Below are positions 35,640-44,248 of a DNA stretch of 64,000 nt, piece by piece. Each line of letters begins with the position of its first letter. Within the stretch, counting starts at the first letter, position 1. The stretch lies in the NCBI RefSeq assembly GCF_014197055.1, contig NZ_JACIEW010000009.1, positions 89,051 to 153,050 on the forward strand. Reading direction: 5' to 3'. Origin of the DNA: Devosia subaequoris. GTDB lineage: Bacteria; Pseudomonadota; Alphaproteobacteria; Rhizobiales; Devosiaceae. Made by a program: the position numbers and the translations under genes. The notes beneath the pieces are model-generated. The model saw only the letters and a program-made list of their open reading frames with translations, did not search any database and was not told where the DNA came from.

Positions 35640-36488
35640 ATGAGCGAATCCGACACCATTCCCCAGTTCAAGCGCGGCGGCGTCGGCAGCGACAAGGTCG
35701 ACATTTCGGGCGGCATGTCATCTCTGGCAGCCGGTCCCGGCATCCGGTCGCTGAGCGAGGTTCTCGCCATCATCGCGGTCGCCGTCATGATCATCGGCGG
35801 CACCGAGCTCGCGCTCAACCTGTTTGCCGTGCCCCAGTACATTCTGCCCAAGCCAAGCGAAATCGCGATGGCCCTGGTCTCCGACTTTCACCTGATCGCG
35901 CCGCAACTGGGCCATACGCTGATCGAACTCTTCTCCGGATTCGGCATCGGTGCTGTGGTGGGTCTGGTGCTGGCGGCGGTGATCACCCAATATCCCTTCG
36001 CCGAAAAGATCATCACACCCTACATTCTCTTGCTGGTGACCACGCCGATGCTGGCGCTTGTGCCCCTGCTGATCCTGCGTTTCGGGTTCGGGTACGAACC
36101 GCGCATCATCGCAGTGGCTCTCGCCTCGGGACCCATGGTGATGATCAATGCCGCGACGGGCTTTCGCCGGGTCGATAGCGGCAAGATCGCCCTTGCCCGG
36201 TCCTATGGCGCGTCGACGCTGCAGATTTTCTGGAAAGTGCGGGCGCCGATGGCGCTGCCAATGATTTTTGTAGGGCTCATGGTGGGCTCGATCTTCGGGC
36301 TGCTGACTGCCGTTGGCGCCGAGATGGTGGGAGGCGGCTTCGGGCTCGGCAACCGCCTGACCTCCTATTCTTCCATGATCCAGATGCCACAGTTCTTTGC
36401 TGTGGTGCTGATCCTGTCGATCCTGGGCATCCTGATCTACACGCTCTTCTTTCTTCTCGGGAAGAAATTCGCCAGCTGGGAGGCCTGA
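35640..36488 (+). CDS. ABC transporter permease (NitT/TauT family)
   Basis: Starting at ATG 35640 after GAGGAT gives 282 residues with about six spans. Family motifs are LPKPSEIAMALV, LIELFSGFGIGAVVGLVLA and the docking loop SGKIALARSYGASTLQIFWKVRAPMALPMI. It forms the channel for the binding protein encoded next. Confidence 0.88.
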   Translation: MSESDTIPQFKRGGVGSDKVDISGGMSSLAAGPGIRSLSEVLAIIAVAVMIIGGTELALNLFAVPQYILPKPSEIAMALVSDFHLIAPQLGHTLIELFSGFGIGAVVGLVLAAVITQYPFAEKIITPYILLLVTTPMLALVPLLILRFGFGYEPRIIAVALASGPMVMINAATGFRRVDSGKIALARSYGASTLQIFWKVRAPMALPMIFVGLMVGSIFGLLTAVGAEMVGGGFGLGNRLTSYSSMIQMPQFFAVVLILSILGILIYTLFFLLGKKFASWEA

Positions 36489-36557
36489 TACGACCCGTCG
36501 TCCGCATGGGCGGCGGCCTGCATGCTCAACGAAACGAACCATAAAAGAGGGATTAAC

Positions 36558-37718
36558 ATGGCTAGCATTCTGACTCCCGGCGGTTTGAGCCGCCGCACTT
36601 TCCTCCAGGTTTCCGCGGCCGGCGTTGTGACGGCGACTGCTCTTGGCGGTGTCGGTCGGGCCTTCGCCGAGCCCTACGAGAAGTTCACCTGGATCTCCCC
36701 GCGTGGCACGCTCGAAGTGCTGGACGATTTCGGTTTCTGGATGGGCAAGAAGCTTGGCTATTTCGACGATCTGGGTGTCGAAGTCGACATGCAACCTGGC
36801 CCGTCCGATGGCACGGCAACTGTCAAGTTCGTCGATGTGGGGCAGGCCGATATGGGCTTCCCGTCTCCGGGCATCTTCTCGTTTGCGCTGGAAAACGGCA
36901 TGGACCTGAAATCGGTGTTCCACTGGGGCGCTCTGGACACGTTCAGTCTCGCGTTCCGCAAGGGCGAAGGCACCAACGATCTGAAGACGCTCGAAGGCAA
37001 GACCATTCTGCTTGGTTCGGCTGCCTGGCAGTCCATCGTCGATCCGATGCTGGCCGTACAGGGCGTCGACGTTTCCAAGGTCAAATATGTCGAGGCCGGC
37101 TGGCCGACCTGGGGCACCGCCTTGCAGGCGGGGCAGGGCGATGCCGCGTTGGCCTGGGAAGGGTTGCGGGCCGAGTGGATTTCGACTGGTCTGGATTTCG
37201 AATACTGGCTGGGTGTGCAGCGCTCGCCGCTGGTCGCCAACACCTATGTGGCCCGCGCCGCAGACCTCGAGGATCCCGACAAGAATGCGTTCCTGAAAAA
37301 GTACCTTCGCGCCTGGTCCATGGGTCTGGAGGCGTCGTACCAGAACCCGCGCGCTGCAGTGCATGCCGTGTTCGAGCAGTTCCCCTCGGTGGCCTCCGCC
37401 AACGGCCCCGAGCAGGGCACCATGTCCATGCTGCAAAACCTCAATGTGGTCCGCGGTGACATGGCCAACCGTCAGGGTTGGGGCGATCACGACATGGCCG
37501 CATGGCAGACCTTTTTTGACGAAGTGTATGCGCTGGGGCAGGTCAAGAACCCGGTCAAGGCAGAAGATGTGTGCACCAATGAGTGCATCGCCGCGGCCAA
37601 TGACTTTGACCACGAAAAGGTCAAGGCCGACGCGCTCGCGGTTGAGCTGCCGGCCGATCTGGCGGCCGTCGACGTGGATAAACTACAGGCCAACCTGTTT
37701 GACCAGGCCGTCTCGTAA
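36558..37718 (+). CDS. ABC transporter substrate-binding protein (NitT/TauT family) with Tat signal
   Basis: Starting at ATG 36558 (AGAGGG upstream) gives 386 residues. The N-terminus carries the twin-arginine motif SRRTFLQ (residues 10-16), a hydrophobic stretch and an AFA cleavage site near 34, so it is exported folded. The core (FWMGKKLGYFDDLGVEVDMQ, GQADMGFPSPGIF, GDAALAWEGL) follows the SsuA/THI5-like binding fold. A cysteine pair (CTNEC near 340) is unusual. An intrinsic-terminator-like hairpin follows. Confidence 0.88.
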   Translation: MASILTPGGLSRRTFLQVSAAGVVTATALGGVGRAFAEPYEKFTWISPRGTLEVLDDFGFWMGKKLGYFDDLGVEVDMQPGPSDGTATVKFVDVGQADMGFPSPGIFSFALENGMDLKSVFHWGALDTFSLAFRKGEGTNDLKTLEGKTILLGSAAWQSIVDPMLAVQGVDVSKVKYVEAGWPTWGTALQAGQGDAALAWEGLRAEWISTGLDFEYWLGVQRSPLVANTYVARAADLEDPDKNAFLKKYLRAWSMGLEASYQNPRAAVHAVFEQFPSVASANGPEQGTMSMLQNLNVVRGDMANRQGWGDHDMAAWQTFFDEVYALGQVKNPVKAEDVCTNECIAAANDFDHEKVKADALAVELPADLAAVDVDKLQANLFDQAVS

Positions 37719-37732
37719 TTGCCGATAACGAG

Positions 37733-37761
37733 GTGGGCGGCTCCGGCCGCCCACATTTTTT
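37733..37761 (+). terminator. Intrinsic terminator/attenuator after binding-protein gene
   Basis: GTGGGCGGC-TCCG-GCCGCCCAC is a perfect 9-bp stem followed by ATTTTTT. The next gene starts 26 bases further on, so it probably acts as a partial terminator separating high transporter from lower enzyme expression. Confidence 0.8.
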
Positions 37762-37786
37762 GTACCAGTTTTTTGGGGAGGGTCTT

Positions 37787-38866
37787 ATGGCCGAGAAGGT
37801 GCGCGTACTGGTAGTGGGGCTGGGGAACATGGGCAAATCCCATGCAAGCGCCTATCACCGCAATCCCGGATTCGAAATCGTGGGCATCATGAGCCGCACG
37901 ATCAAGTCGAAACTGATCCCGGACGAGCTTCAGGGCTATGAATTGTTCGAAGATCTGGACGCGGCGCTGGAAGCCACAAAGCCAGATGCAGTTTCGATCA
38001 ACTCCTGGCCCAACACCCATGCCGAATACGCCATCAAGGCGATGAACGCGGGCGCCCATGTGTTCATGGAAAAGCCCATCGCGACGAATGTGGAAGATGC
38101 CGAAAAGGTCGTCGCCACGGCGAAAAAGACCAACCGCAAGCTGGTGCTTGGCTACATCCTGCGCGTACACCCGAGCTGGATAAAATTCATCGAACTGGGC
38201 CAGACCTTGGGTAAGCCGCTGGTCATGCGGCTCAATCTCAACCAGCAGTCTGGCGGCCCGACCTATGAGTGGCACAAGAACCTGATCGACTCGCTGATCC
38301 CGATCGTGGATTGCGGCGTGCACTATGTCGATGTGATGTGCCAGTTGACCGGCGCCAAACCGGTGCGTGTGCACGGCATTGGTGCCCATTTGTGGGCCGA
38401 GGCCGACAAGCCCAATTACGGCCATCTCCACGTCACCTTCGATGACGGATCGGTTGGTTGGTACGAGGCCGGCTGGGGACCGATGATGAGCGAGGTCGCC
38501 TATTTCGTCAAAGACGTGATTGGGCCCAAGGGCGCGGTTTCCATCGTTCCCGACCCACGTGAGCACAAGGATGGTGTCTCGGACTCCGCGGATATCGACC
38601 AGCACACCAAGACCGACGCCATTCAGTATCACCATGCCGAAGTCGCCCAAGGCGATAAGAGCTTCGTCCGCGAGGACGAGATCTTCACCATGGTCGATGA
38701 ACCCGGACACCAGGATTTGTGCGATCGCGAGCAGGATTTTTTCCTCAAGGCAATCAACGAGGATATCGACCTCACCGATTCCATGGAGGCTGCGGTGAAC
38801 AGCCTGCGCATCGTGCTCGCCGCCGAGCAGAGCATCAACGAAAAGCGGGTCGTCGAACTCGCCTGA
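37787..38866 (+). CDS. Gfo/Idh/MocA family oxidoreductase
   Basis: Starting at ATG 37787 after GGGGAGGG gives 359 residues. The cofactor motif GLGNMGKSHA (11-20) and EKP (95-97) are present, and DCGVHYVDVM carries the presumed catalytic His. It is a cytoplasmic NAD(P)-dependent dehydrogenase of a sugar, cyclitol or derivative, and the first enzyme gene after the transporter of cassette G. Confidence 0.85.
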   Translation: MAEKVRVLVVGLGNMGKSHASAYHRNPGFEIVGIMSRTIKSKLIPDELQGYELFEDLDAALEATKPDAVSINSWPNTHAEYAIKAMNAGAHVFMEKPIATNVEDAEKVVATAKKTNRKLVLGYILRVHPSWIKFIELGQTLGKPLVMRLNLNQQSGGPTYEWHKNLIDSLIPIVDCGVHYVDVMCQLTGAKPVRVHGIGAHLWAEADKPNYGHLHVTFDDGSVGWYEAGWGPMMSEVAYFVKDVIGPKGAVSIVPDPREHKDGVSDSADIDQHTKTDAIQYHHAEVAQGDKSFVREDEIFTMVDEPGHQDLCDREQDFFLKAINEDIDLTDSMEAAVNSLRIVLAAEQSINEKRVVELA

Positions 38867-38884
38867 TCCCGCAATTGCCCGCGC

Positions 38885-38900
38885 CGGACCGGTCGGTCCG
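38885..38900 (+). other. Short intercistronic hairpin
   Basis: CGGACC-GGTC-GGTCCG lies between the dehydrogenase and amidohydrolase genes; flanking GCCCG and CGGGC could extend it. No T-run follows. Confidence 0.35.
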
Positions 38901-38930
38901 TGCCGGGCTCCGCGCACCCGGAGAAACCAG

Positions 38931-40136
38931 ATGTCCCTGTCTGGAAGACAGTCGAACTACGACCTTGTTCTCAAGGGCGGCCGCGTCATTGACGTGCGCA
39001 ACAACGTCGATGGACGCATGGATGTGGCGATCTCGCGCGGCAAGATCGCTGAGGTCGCGCCCGATATCGACGCCGGAAAAGGCGCCGTGCGCGATGTGTC
39101 CGGCAGCGTCGTCGCGCCCGGTCTCGTCGACATTCACACCCATGTCTATCACAAGGCGACCTCGCTGAGTGTGGATCCGGGCCTGATTGCACGGCGCTCC
39201 GCCTGCACAACATTGGTTGATGCGGGCAGTGCCGGCGCCGGTAATTTCGATGGCTTCCGCGACTATGTCATGGCGCATTCCGTCTATCGGATATTCGCGT
39301 TCCTCAATATCTCCTTTCCCGGCATTTTCGGCTTTGACCGCGACGTGGCAATCGGCGAGGCAACGCTGCGCGCCATGTTGCCCGTGCACCGCTGTGTCGA
39401 AACGATCGAGGCCAATCGGGATCGTATCATCGGGGTGAAGGTGCGCATTGGCGGTATCGTCACTGGCAAGCTGGGGCTGGGGGCGCTTGAGTTGGCGCTC
39501 GAAGCGGCCAATGCGGTCGAGCTGCCATTGATGACCCATATCGGTCCGCCACCACCCAGCTATGCTGACGTGGTCGACATGCTGCGTCCCGGCGACATTC
39601 TCACCCATTGCTACAGGCCCCAGCCGAACTCCGTGATCGGCGAAGACGGCAAGGTCATCGACGCGGTATGGCGCGCACGCGACCGTGGTGTGCTGTTCGA
39701 CATCGCGCACGGCATGGGCGCGTTTGGCTATGAGACCGCCGAGCGCGCGCTTGAGGACGGGTTCAAACCCGATCTGATTTCATCTGATGTGCATGTCATC
39801 GCGGTCGATGGGCCCGGTTACGACCTGCTGCACACCATGAGCAAGCTGCTCAATTGCGGTTTGACCCTGCCTGAAGTCATCGAAATGTCCACCAGCCGCC
39901 CAGCGCTGGCAATCAACCGGCCGGAACTGGGGCATCTGGGTGTGGGGGCACCGGCCGATATCACGGTGCTCCGCCAGGTGGACAGCGATTATGTGTTTTC
40001 CGATGTCGTGGGCACCCAGCGGCAGGGATCAACCCTGCTACAGCCGGTCGCGGTTTATCTCGAAGGCCGCGAAATGGAAGTCAGCCGCCGGCCCTTTGAA
40101 GAAGCGTTTCTCGTCGGCAGCCATCATTGTCACTGA
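38931..40136 (+). CDS. Amidohydrolase/deacetylase family metallohydrolase (dihydroorotase-like)
   Basis: The 401-residue cytoplasmic protein has the metal site HTH (69-71), a likely carboxylated Lys170 (GVKVRIGG), His203 (THIG), His226 (THCYR) and catalytic Asp286 (SSDVH). This matches the amidohydrolase subgroup related to dihydroorotase whose members hydrolyse cyclic amides or N-acyl amino acids. Together with two dehydrogenases it suggests the imported solute contains an amide or lactam. Confidence 0.8.
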   Translation: MSLSGRQSNYDLVLKGGRVIDVRNNVDGRMDVAISRGKIAEVAPDIDAGKGAVRDVSGSVVAPGLVDIHTHVYHKATSLSVDPGLIARRSACTTLVDAGSAGAGNFDGFRDYVMAHSVYRIFAFLNISFPGIFGFDRDVAIGEATLRAMLPVHRCVETIEANRDRIIGVKVRIGGIVTGKLGLGALELALEAANAVELPLMTHIGPPPPSYADVVDMLRPGDILTHCYRPQPNSVIGEDGKVIDAVWRARDRGVLFDIAHGMGAFGYETAERALEDGFKPDLISSDVHVIAVDGPGYDLLHTMSKLLNCGLTLPEVIEMSTSRPALAINRPELGHLGVGAPADITVLRQVDSDYVFSDVVGTQRQGSTLLQPVAVYLEGREMEVSRRPFEEAFLVGSHHCH

Positions 40137-40145
40137 AGGTGAACC

Positions 40146-41324
40146 ATGAGCTACAAGGCCATATTCAGCTATGCCTGGGATATCGCGGAAATGGGGGTGT
40201 CCGCCGCAATTGAAGCGTTCGATGACCTCGGGCTCGACACCGTGACACTTGCGGGCACCTATCACGCCGGCAAGTTCATGCGTCCGCATGGCAGAACCGG
40301 CAAGGTCTATTTTCCCGAAGACGGCACGGCCTATTTCAGAACCGATCCGTCGCATTACGGCCAGATCAAGCCCTTGCCAAACAGCCTGCTCTCGCAGCAT
40401 GACATATTGTCCGAACTGCTGGATGACGGACGCAAATCCGTCAATGTGTGGCTGGTTCTGCTGCACAACACGGCGCTGGGCATGGCTCACCCGGACAGTG
40501 TGGTGCGCAACGCCTTTGGCGATCCCTATTATTACAACCTTTGTCCGTCCGCTCCCGCCGCGCGTGCCTATGCACGCGGACTCGCGAGCGACGTGACCCA
40601 AAACTATCCGGTGTCGGGACTATCCCTGGAGGCGCCCGGTTTCACACCCTATGCGCACGGATACCACCACGAATTTGCGCTGATGCGGTTCAATCCATGG
40701 CTCGAGAACATGCTCGGCCTGTGTTTTTGCGACCATTGCGTGGCAGGGGCGAAAGAACGCGATATCGATGCAGCACGGCTCAAATCGCAGGTCGCTGCCG
40801 AAATCGACGCCTATCTGGAAAGCGACATCGACCTGCCCGATGACATGGCCGAGGCCTTCTGGCGCGCCGATATTGTCGCCGATGGTGACCTGCGCCGCTA
40901 TCTCGATTTCCGCAATGATGTGGTGACGTTGCTGGTTGCCGAAATCCGTCAGGACGTGCGCAAGGACGCAACAATTGCAGTCATTCCCTCGGTGGCCCGC
41001 CCCACTGGCGGCGCCTGGTACGAAGGCAGCGATCTGAAGGCCCTGGGACGGGAAACTGGACTTATTGAGGCATGCTTTTACGAGCCCTCCGCGACGCGGG
41101 TCAAAGCAGATTTGTGGGATATCCGACGCCGGGTGGGTCCCGATGTGAAACTGCGCGGCATCCTGCGTCCCGCCTTTCCCGATCTGTCCAGCAAGGATGA
41201 GTTTCTGGCAGCCATCAACGCTCTACGTGAGGGCGGCGTGGACGAGCTCGGATTTTATAATTTCGGGCATTTGCGGCGCGCCAATCTCGCCTGGATCGGG
41301 GCCGCTTTGAAAGGATCGGCATGA
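40146..41324 (+). CDS. Unrecognised 392-residue protein, possible TIM-barrel enzyme
   Basis: The start ATG follows GAAGGTGAACC and the stop overlaps the SDR start, so it is an integral part of the operon. The protein opens with a sugar-isomerase-like strand (YKAIFSYAWDIAEMGV), has VWLVLLHNTALG, SGLSLEAPGF, CFCDHC (near 197) and ends in DELGFYNFGHL. The CxCxxC resembles the Cys cluster in the glycosidase-like protein of cassette E, and both have an E before a G-P/G-D turn. No signal peptide. I do not recognise a named family; a barrel hydrolase is the best guess. Confidence 0.6.
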   Translation: MSYKAIFSYAWDIAEMGVSAAIEAFDDLGLDTVTLAGTYHAGKFMRPHGRTGKVYFPEDGTAYFRTDPSHYGQIKPLPNSLLSQHDILSELLDDGRKSVNVWLVLLHNTALGMAHPDSVVRNAFGDPYYYNLCPSAPAARAYARGLASDVTQNYPVSGLSLEAPGFTPYAHGYHHEFALMRFNPWLENMLGLCFCDHCVAGAKERDIDAARLKSQVAAEIDAYLESDIDLPDDMAEAFWRADIVADGDLRRYLDFRNDVVTLLVAEIRQDVRKDATIAVIPSVARPTGGAWYEGSDLKALGRETGLIEACFYEPSATRVKADLWDIRRRVGPDVKLRGILRPAFPDLSSKDEFLAAINALREGGVDELGFYNFGHLRRANLAWIGAALKGSA

Positions 41325-42100
41325 GCACGCAATTTGCCGGAAAGACAATCGCCATCACCGGCGCCGCCGGTGGCATTGGCCGGTGGCTGTGTAGGTTTTT
41401 CGGCCAGTCGGGCGGCACCATCGTGGCGCTGGATCGCGACGACGCTGTTCTGGCACTGGCTGACGAACTGGGCAGATCGGGGATCGACGTCAAGCCGGCC
41501 CGTGTCGACATTGCCGATGCGGACGCGGTCCAGCAAACCTTTGCGTCGTACCCTTCCATCGATGTGCTCATCAACAATGCGGGCGGAACGCGGTTCCATT
41601 CCTTTGCAAAACTCGACCCCGCCGGCTGGCAGGCCGACATGGCCACCAACCTCAATGGCGCATTTGCCTGCGCCCATGCCGTTCTGCCGCAAATGGTCGA
41701 GCGCCGCAGCGGCAATATTGTTTTCATCGGCTCGGTCAACGGCCTGTCCGCGTTGGGCGATCCCGCCTACAGCGCCGCCAAGTCCGGGATGATCTCCCTC
41801 ACGCGCTCACTCGCGCAGGAATACGGCCGATATGGTATCCGCGCCAATATCGTTTTGCCCGGCACCGTACGCACCCCGCTTTGGGAAGAGCGCAAGGCCA
41901 AGGACTCCAACGTGCTCAAAACACTTGAACGCTGGTACCCGCTCGGCCGCATCGTCGAGCCTGACGAGGTGGCCCAGGTGGTTGCCTTTCTTGCCTCCGA
42001 TCTCGCCAGCGCCGTTACCGGCGCCGCAATTCCCGTCGATTGCGGCCTCACCTCTGGCAACATCGTGATGGCGCGTGAACTCACACTGGAGGAATTCTGA
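41321..42100 (+). CDS. SDR family NAD(P)-dependent oxidoreductase
   Basis: The 259-residue classical SDR has TGAAGGIG (13-20), NNAG (85-88), Ser138, Tyr150 and Lys154 (YSAAK). LDRDD after the second strand points to NAD. It overlaps the upstream gene by four bases. It is the third dehydrogenase encoded in cassette G. Confidence 0.87.
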   Translation: MSTQFAGKTIAITGAAGGIGRWLCRFFGQSGGTIVALDRDDAVLALADELGRSGIDVKPARVDIADADAVQQTFASYPSIDVLINNAGGTRFHSFAKLDPAGWQADMATNLNGAFACAHAVLPQMVERRSGNIVFIGSVNGLSALGDPAYSAAKSGMISLTRSLAQEYGRYGIRANIVLPGTVRTPLWEERKAKDSNVLKTLERWYPLGRIVEPDEVAQVVAFLASDLASAVTGAAIPVDCGLTSGNIVMARELTLEEF

Positions 42101-42110
42101 GGAGGATCTT

Positions 42111-43109
42111 ATGGAAAAGTTGCGTGTCGGCATTATCGGCCTGGGGTGGTTCGGCGAAATCCATGCCGATACCATTGTGGGCATTCCCAATCTGGAACTG
42201 GCGGCGCTGTGTACGCGCACGCCGGAGCGCCTGGAGGCCATGGGCCAGAAGTACGGGGTCGAAAAGCTCTATCGTGACTATCATGCCATGCTCGCCGATC
42301 CCGAAATCGACGCGGTTTCGGTCTGCACCATGTGGGACCAGCATACCGAGCCGGCGATCGCCGCGCTGGAAGCGGGCAAGCATGTCTTTCTTGAAAAGCC
42401 CATCGCTTCCACGGTCGCGGGCGCCCAGAAAATCACCGCCGCCTCAAAGGGTAGCAAAGGCATCCTCTATATCGGCCACGTGGTGCGGTTCAATCCGCGC
42501 TATCGCATGGCCAAGCAGGCCATTGATGAGGGTCGGATCGGCCAGATCGTGGCCCTGTCGTCGCGCCGCAATATCCCCGCCGCCTGGACACCGACAATTC
42601 TGGAGAAGATCGGGCCCATTGTGGGGGACGCCATCCACGACAGCGATATCATGATGTGGATCACCGGCGATACGGTGGCGACGGCCTATGCGCAGACCGT
42701 GAGCGTACGCGGCCTGAAACATCCCGATATCGGGCAGACAATGTACCGTTTCAAAGGGGGCGCGACAGCGACGCTGGAAACGGTGTGGTGCATGCCCGAA
42801 AAAACGCCGTTCGATATTGACGAGCGCATGTCCATCATTGGCACCGAAGGCATCATCCACATTCAGGACACCTTCCCCAATCTGGCCATTGTAGATGGCA
42901 ACAAGCTGCATTCACCGGACACAACCTATTGGCCCCTGTTCAATGGGGTGCGCGGCGGTGCCTTGCGCGAGGAATTTGAGTATTTCGCGCGCACCGCAAC
43001 GAGCGGAGCTGAAGTAACCATCGGAACGCCAGAGGATGCGACCGCAGCGCTTGCCGCAACGCTCGCCGCCGAAGAATCGGCTCGCACCGGCAATGTGGTA
43101 CAGCTGTGA
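42111..43109 (+). CDS. Gfo/Idh/MocA family oxidoreductase
   Basis: Starting at ATG 42111 behind GAGGAGGAT gives 332 residues. GLGWFGEIHADT (10-21), EKP (95-97) and the active-site stretch GDAIHDSDIMMW are present. It is diverged from the 37787 enzyme, suggesting that the two act on different steps or epimers, as in pathways that oxidise and later re-reduce a ring carbon. Confidence 0.86.
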   Translation: MEKLRVGIIGLGWFGEIHADTIVGIPNLELAALCTRTPERLEAMGQKYGVEKLYRDYHAMLADPEIDAVSVCTMWDQHTEPAIAALEAGKHVFLEKPIASTVAGAQKITAASKGSKGILYIGHVVRFNPRYRMAKQAIDEGRIGQIVALSSRRNIPAAWTPTILEKIGPIVGDAIHDSDIMMWITGDTVATAYAQTVSVRGLKHPDIGQTMYRFKGGATATLETVWCMPEKTPFDIDERMSIIGTEGIIHIQDTFPNLAIVDGNKLHSPDTTYWPLFNGVRGGALREEFEYFARTATSGAEVTIGTPEDATAALAATLAAEESARTGNVVQL

Positions 43110-43456
43110 TGTCCGATTTCATTTTTGATCATGTGGGTATCACCACCACCGAGCCGCAGCCGGAGGAAGATTGGGTTGAGGCGAGCAAGATCTGGGTCAC
43201 GAATCCGCATGCGCACCCTGAACACATCGAGTTTCTGCGCTATCGCGAAGACAGTGCCGTACCTGATGCGATCCGCAACAATCCGCATATCGCCTATCGG
43301 GTAACCGATCTGAAACCCCATCTCGAGGCAGAGGGCGTGGAACTTCTCATCGCTCGTTTTGTGGTAGGCGATTTCCTCGAAGTCGCCTTTGTGCGCAAGC
43401 ACGGGGTCATTTTCGAGTATATGCGCTACCTCAAGGAGGGATGGTTCGCCAGCTAG
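43109..43456 (+). CDS. Small VOC/glyoxalase-like protein
   Basis: The 115-residue product starts at ATG 43109 (TGATG overlap with the dehydrogenase stop; a GTG one codon earlier is possible). FDHVGI, HIEFLRY, HIAYRV and VIFEYMR give the two beta-alpha-beta modules and the His/Glu metal ligands of a single-domain VOC protein, as in lactoyl-lyase or epimerase relatives. It closes cassette G. Confidence 0.7.
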   Translation: MSDFIFDHVGITTTEPQPEEDWVEASKIWVTNPHAHPEHIEFLRYREDSAVPDAIRNNPHIAYRVTDLKPHLEAEGVELLIARFVVGDFLEVAFVRKHGVIFEYMRYLKEGWFAS

Positions 43457-43683
43457 TATCGCCGGATCTAAAAGTCTCCAACGCGCTTTGATCGCTGCCA
43501 GGCAGGTACGCGCCCCATTCCTGTCGTTCACGCCAACATAGCTCGATCCCGAAAGGAGACATTCGCCCCTAGGCGAGAACATTGGCGAGATACGATTACC
43601 GAGATCACATTGGTGGGTGTCGAGTAAGGTAATCTAGTCGAGCGGCTCTCCGGGTCCTGCTTCCCCCTCCGAGAGGGCGATCG

Positions 43684-44175
43684 TTAGAGAGTGCTGGAGG
43701 CGATCTGAAGGAGGATGGCCTCGTACCCAGACAGGCGAGACCGGCCGACGCCGGGAGGCATTGCTTGGAGTTCAGCGATTGCCCTCGACGCCGTCATCCA
43801 CGGCATCGAAGCATCGCCAGTCCAACGCTCTCGAACGGCCGCATATAGAGCCGCACGCACTTCGCTCGAAATCAGCTGCGGTTCCTCGAAATAGATTGCG
43901 CGTTGCCCCAGTCGCCGCAACCTGGCGTCCGAGAACTTCTGCACGACAGAAGGTCGCTCTTGCCACGGCGCTGCATGGAATTGCTGCATGATCAGCTTCT
44001 CGGCTTCGGGGATGAATCAGTCGTACAGTTGCTGCTCGACATGGGCAGAGGCCTCGAAGATAGGCTCTGCGGCAAATGCCGCTGCGTTCAATCGAGTGGT
44101 CAATTCTTCATCTGTCCGAATGCTGCGCGCCAAAATGGCGAACAGGATCGGTGCGAAGATCAGACCAGGCGCTGC
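43684..44175 (-). pseudogene. sbcB: Exodeoxyribonuclease I C-terminal fragment with internal stop
   Basis: Read leftward, this region encodes the C-terminal part of exonuclease I. HVEQQLYD is followed by a TGA (44017-44019) where the family has Gly in LYDGF, then FIPEAEKLIMQQFHAAPW, SDARLRRLGQRAIYFEEP and AIAELQAM. The frame upstream of 44175 is closed by stops, so the nuclease domain is missing. E. coli SbcB has about 475 residues; only some 160 codons remain here. It is not functional and marks a rearrangement point between cassettes G and I. Confidence 0.72.
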
Positions 44176-44248
44176 TCAGAATTGATTAAGGAATCTCTAT
44201 TTCCGGCGCCCAGAATGAAGCGTTTGCCGTCGGCGCCAGACTGCATGG

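Noticed and set aside
35718..37613. A 631-codon open frame on the minus strand opposite the permease and binding-protein genes
   Set aside because: It is the antisense shadow of two clear genes with intact family motifs in GC-rich codons; its translation is rich in His/Gly/Arg and matches nothing I recognise.
37487..38917. A 476-codon minus-strand frame opposite the Gfo/Idh gene
   Set aside because: Antisense shadow without ribosome site or recognisable domain, and it would read through the terminator hairpin at 37733.
44017..44019. TGA in the exonuclease I fragment read as selenocysteine
   Set aside because: The family has Gly at this position, no selenocysteine element is visible, and the N-terminal nuclease domain is missing anyway.
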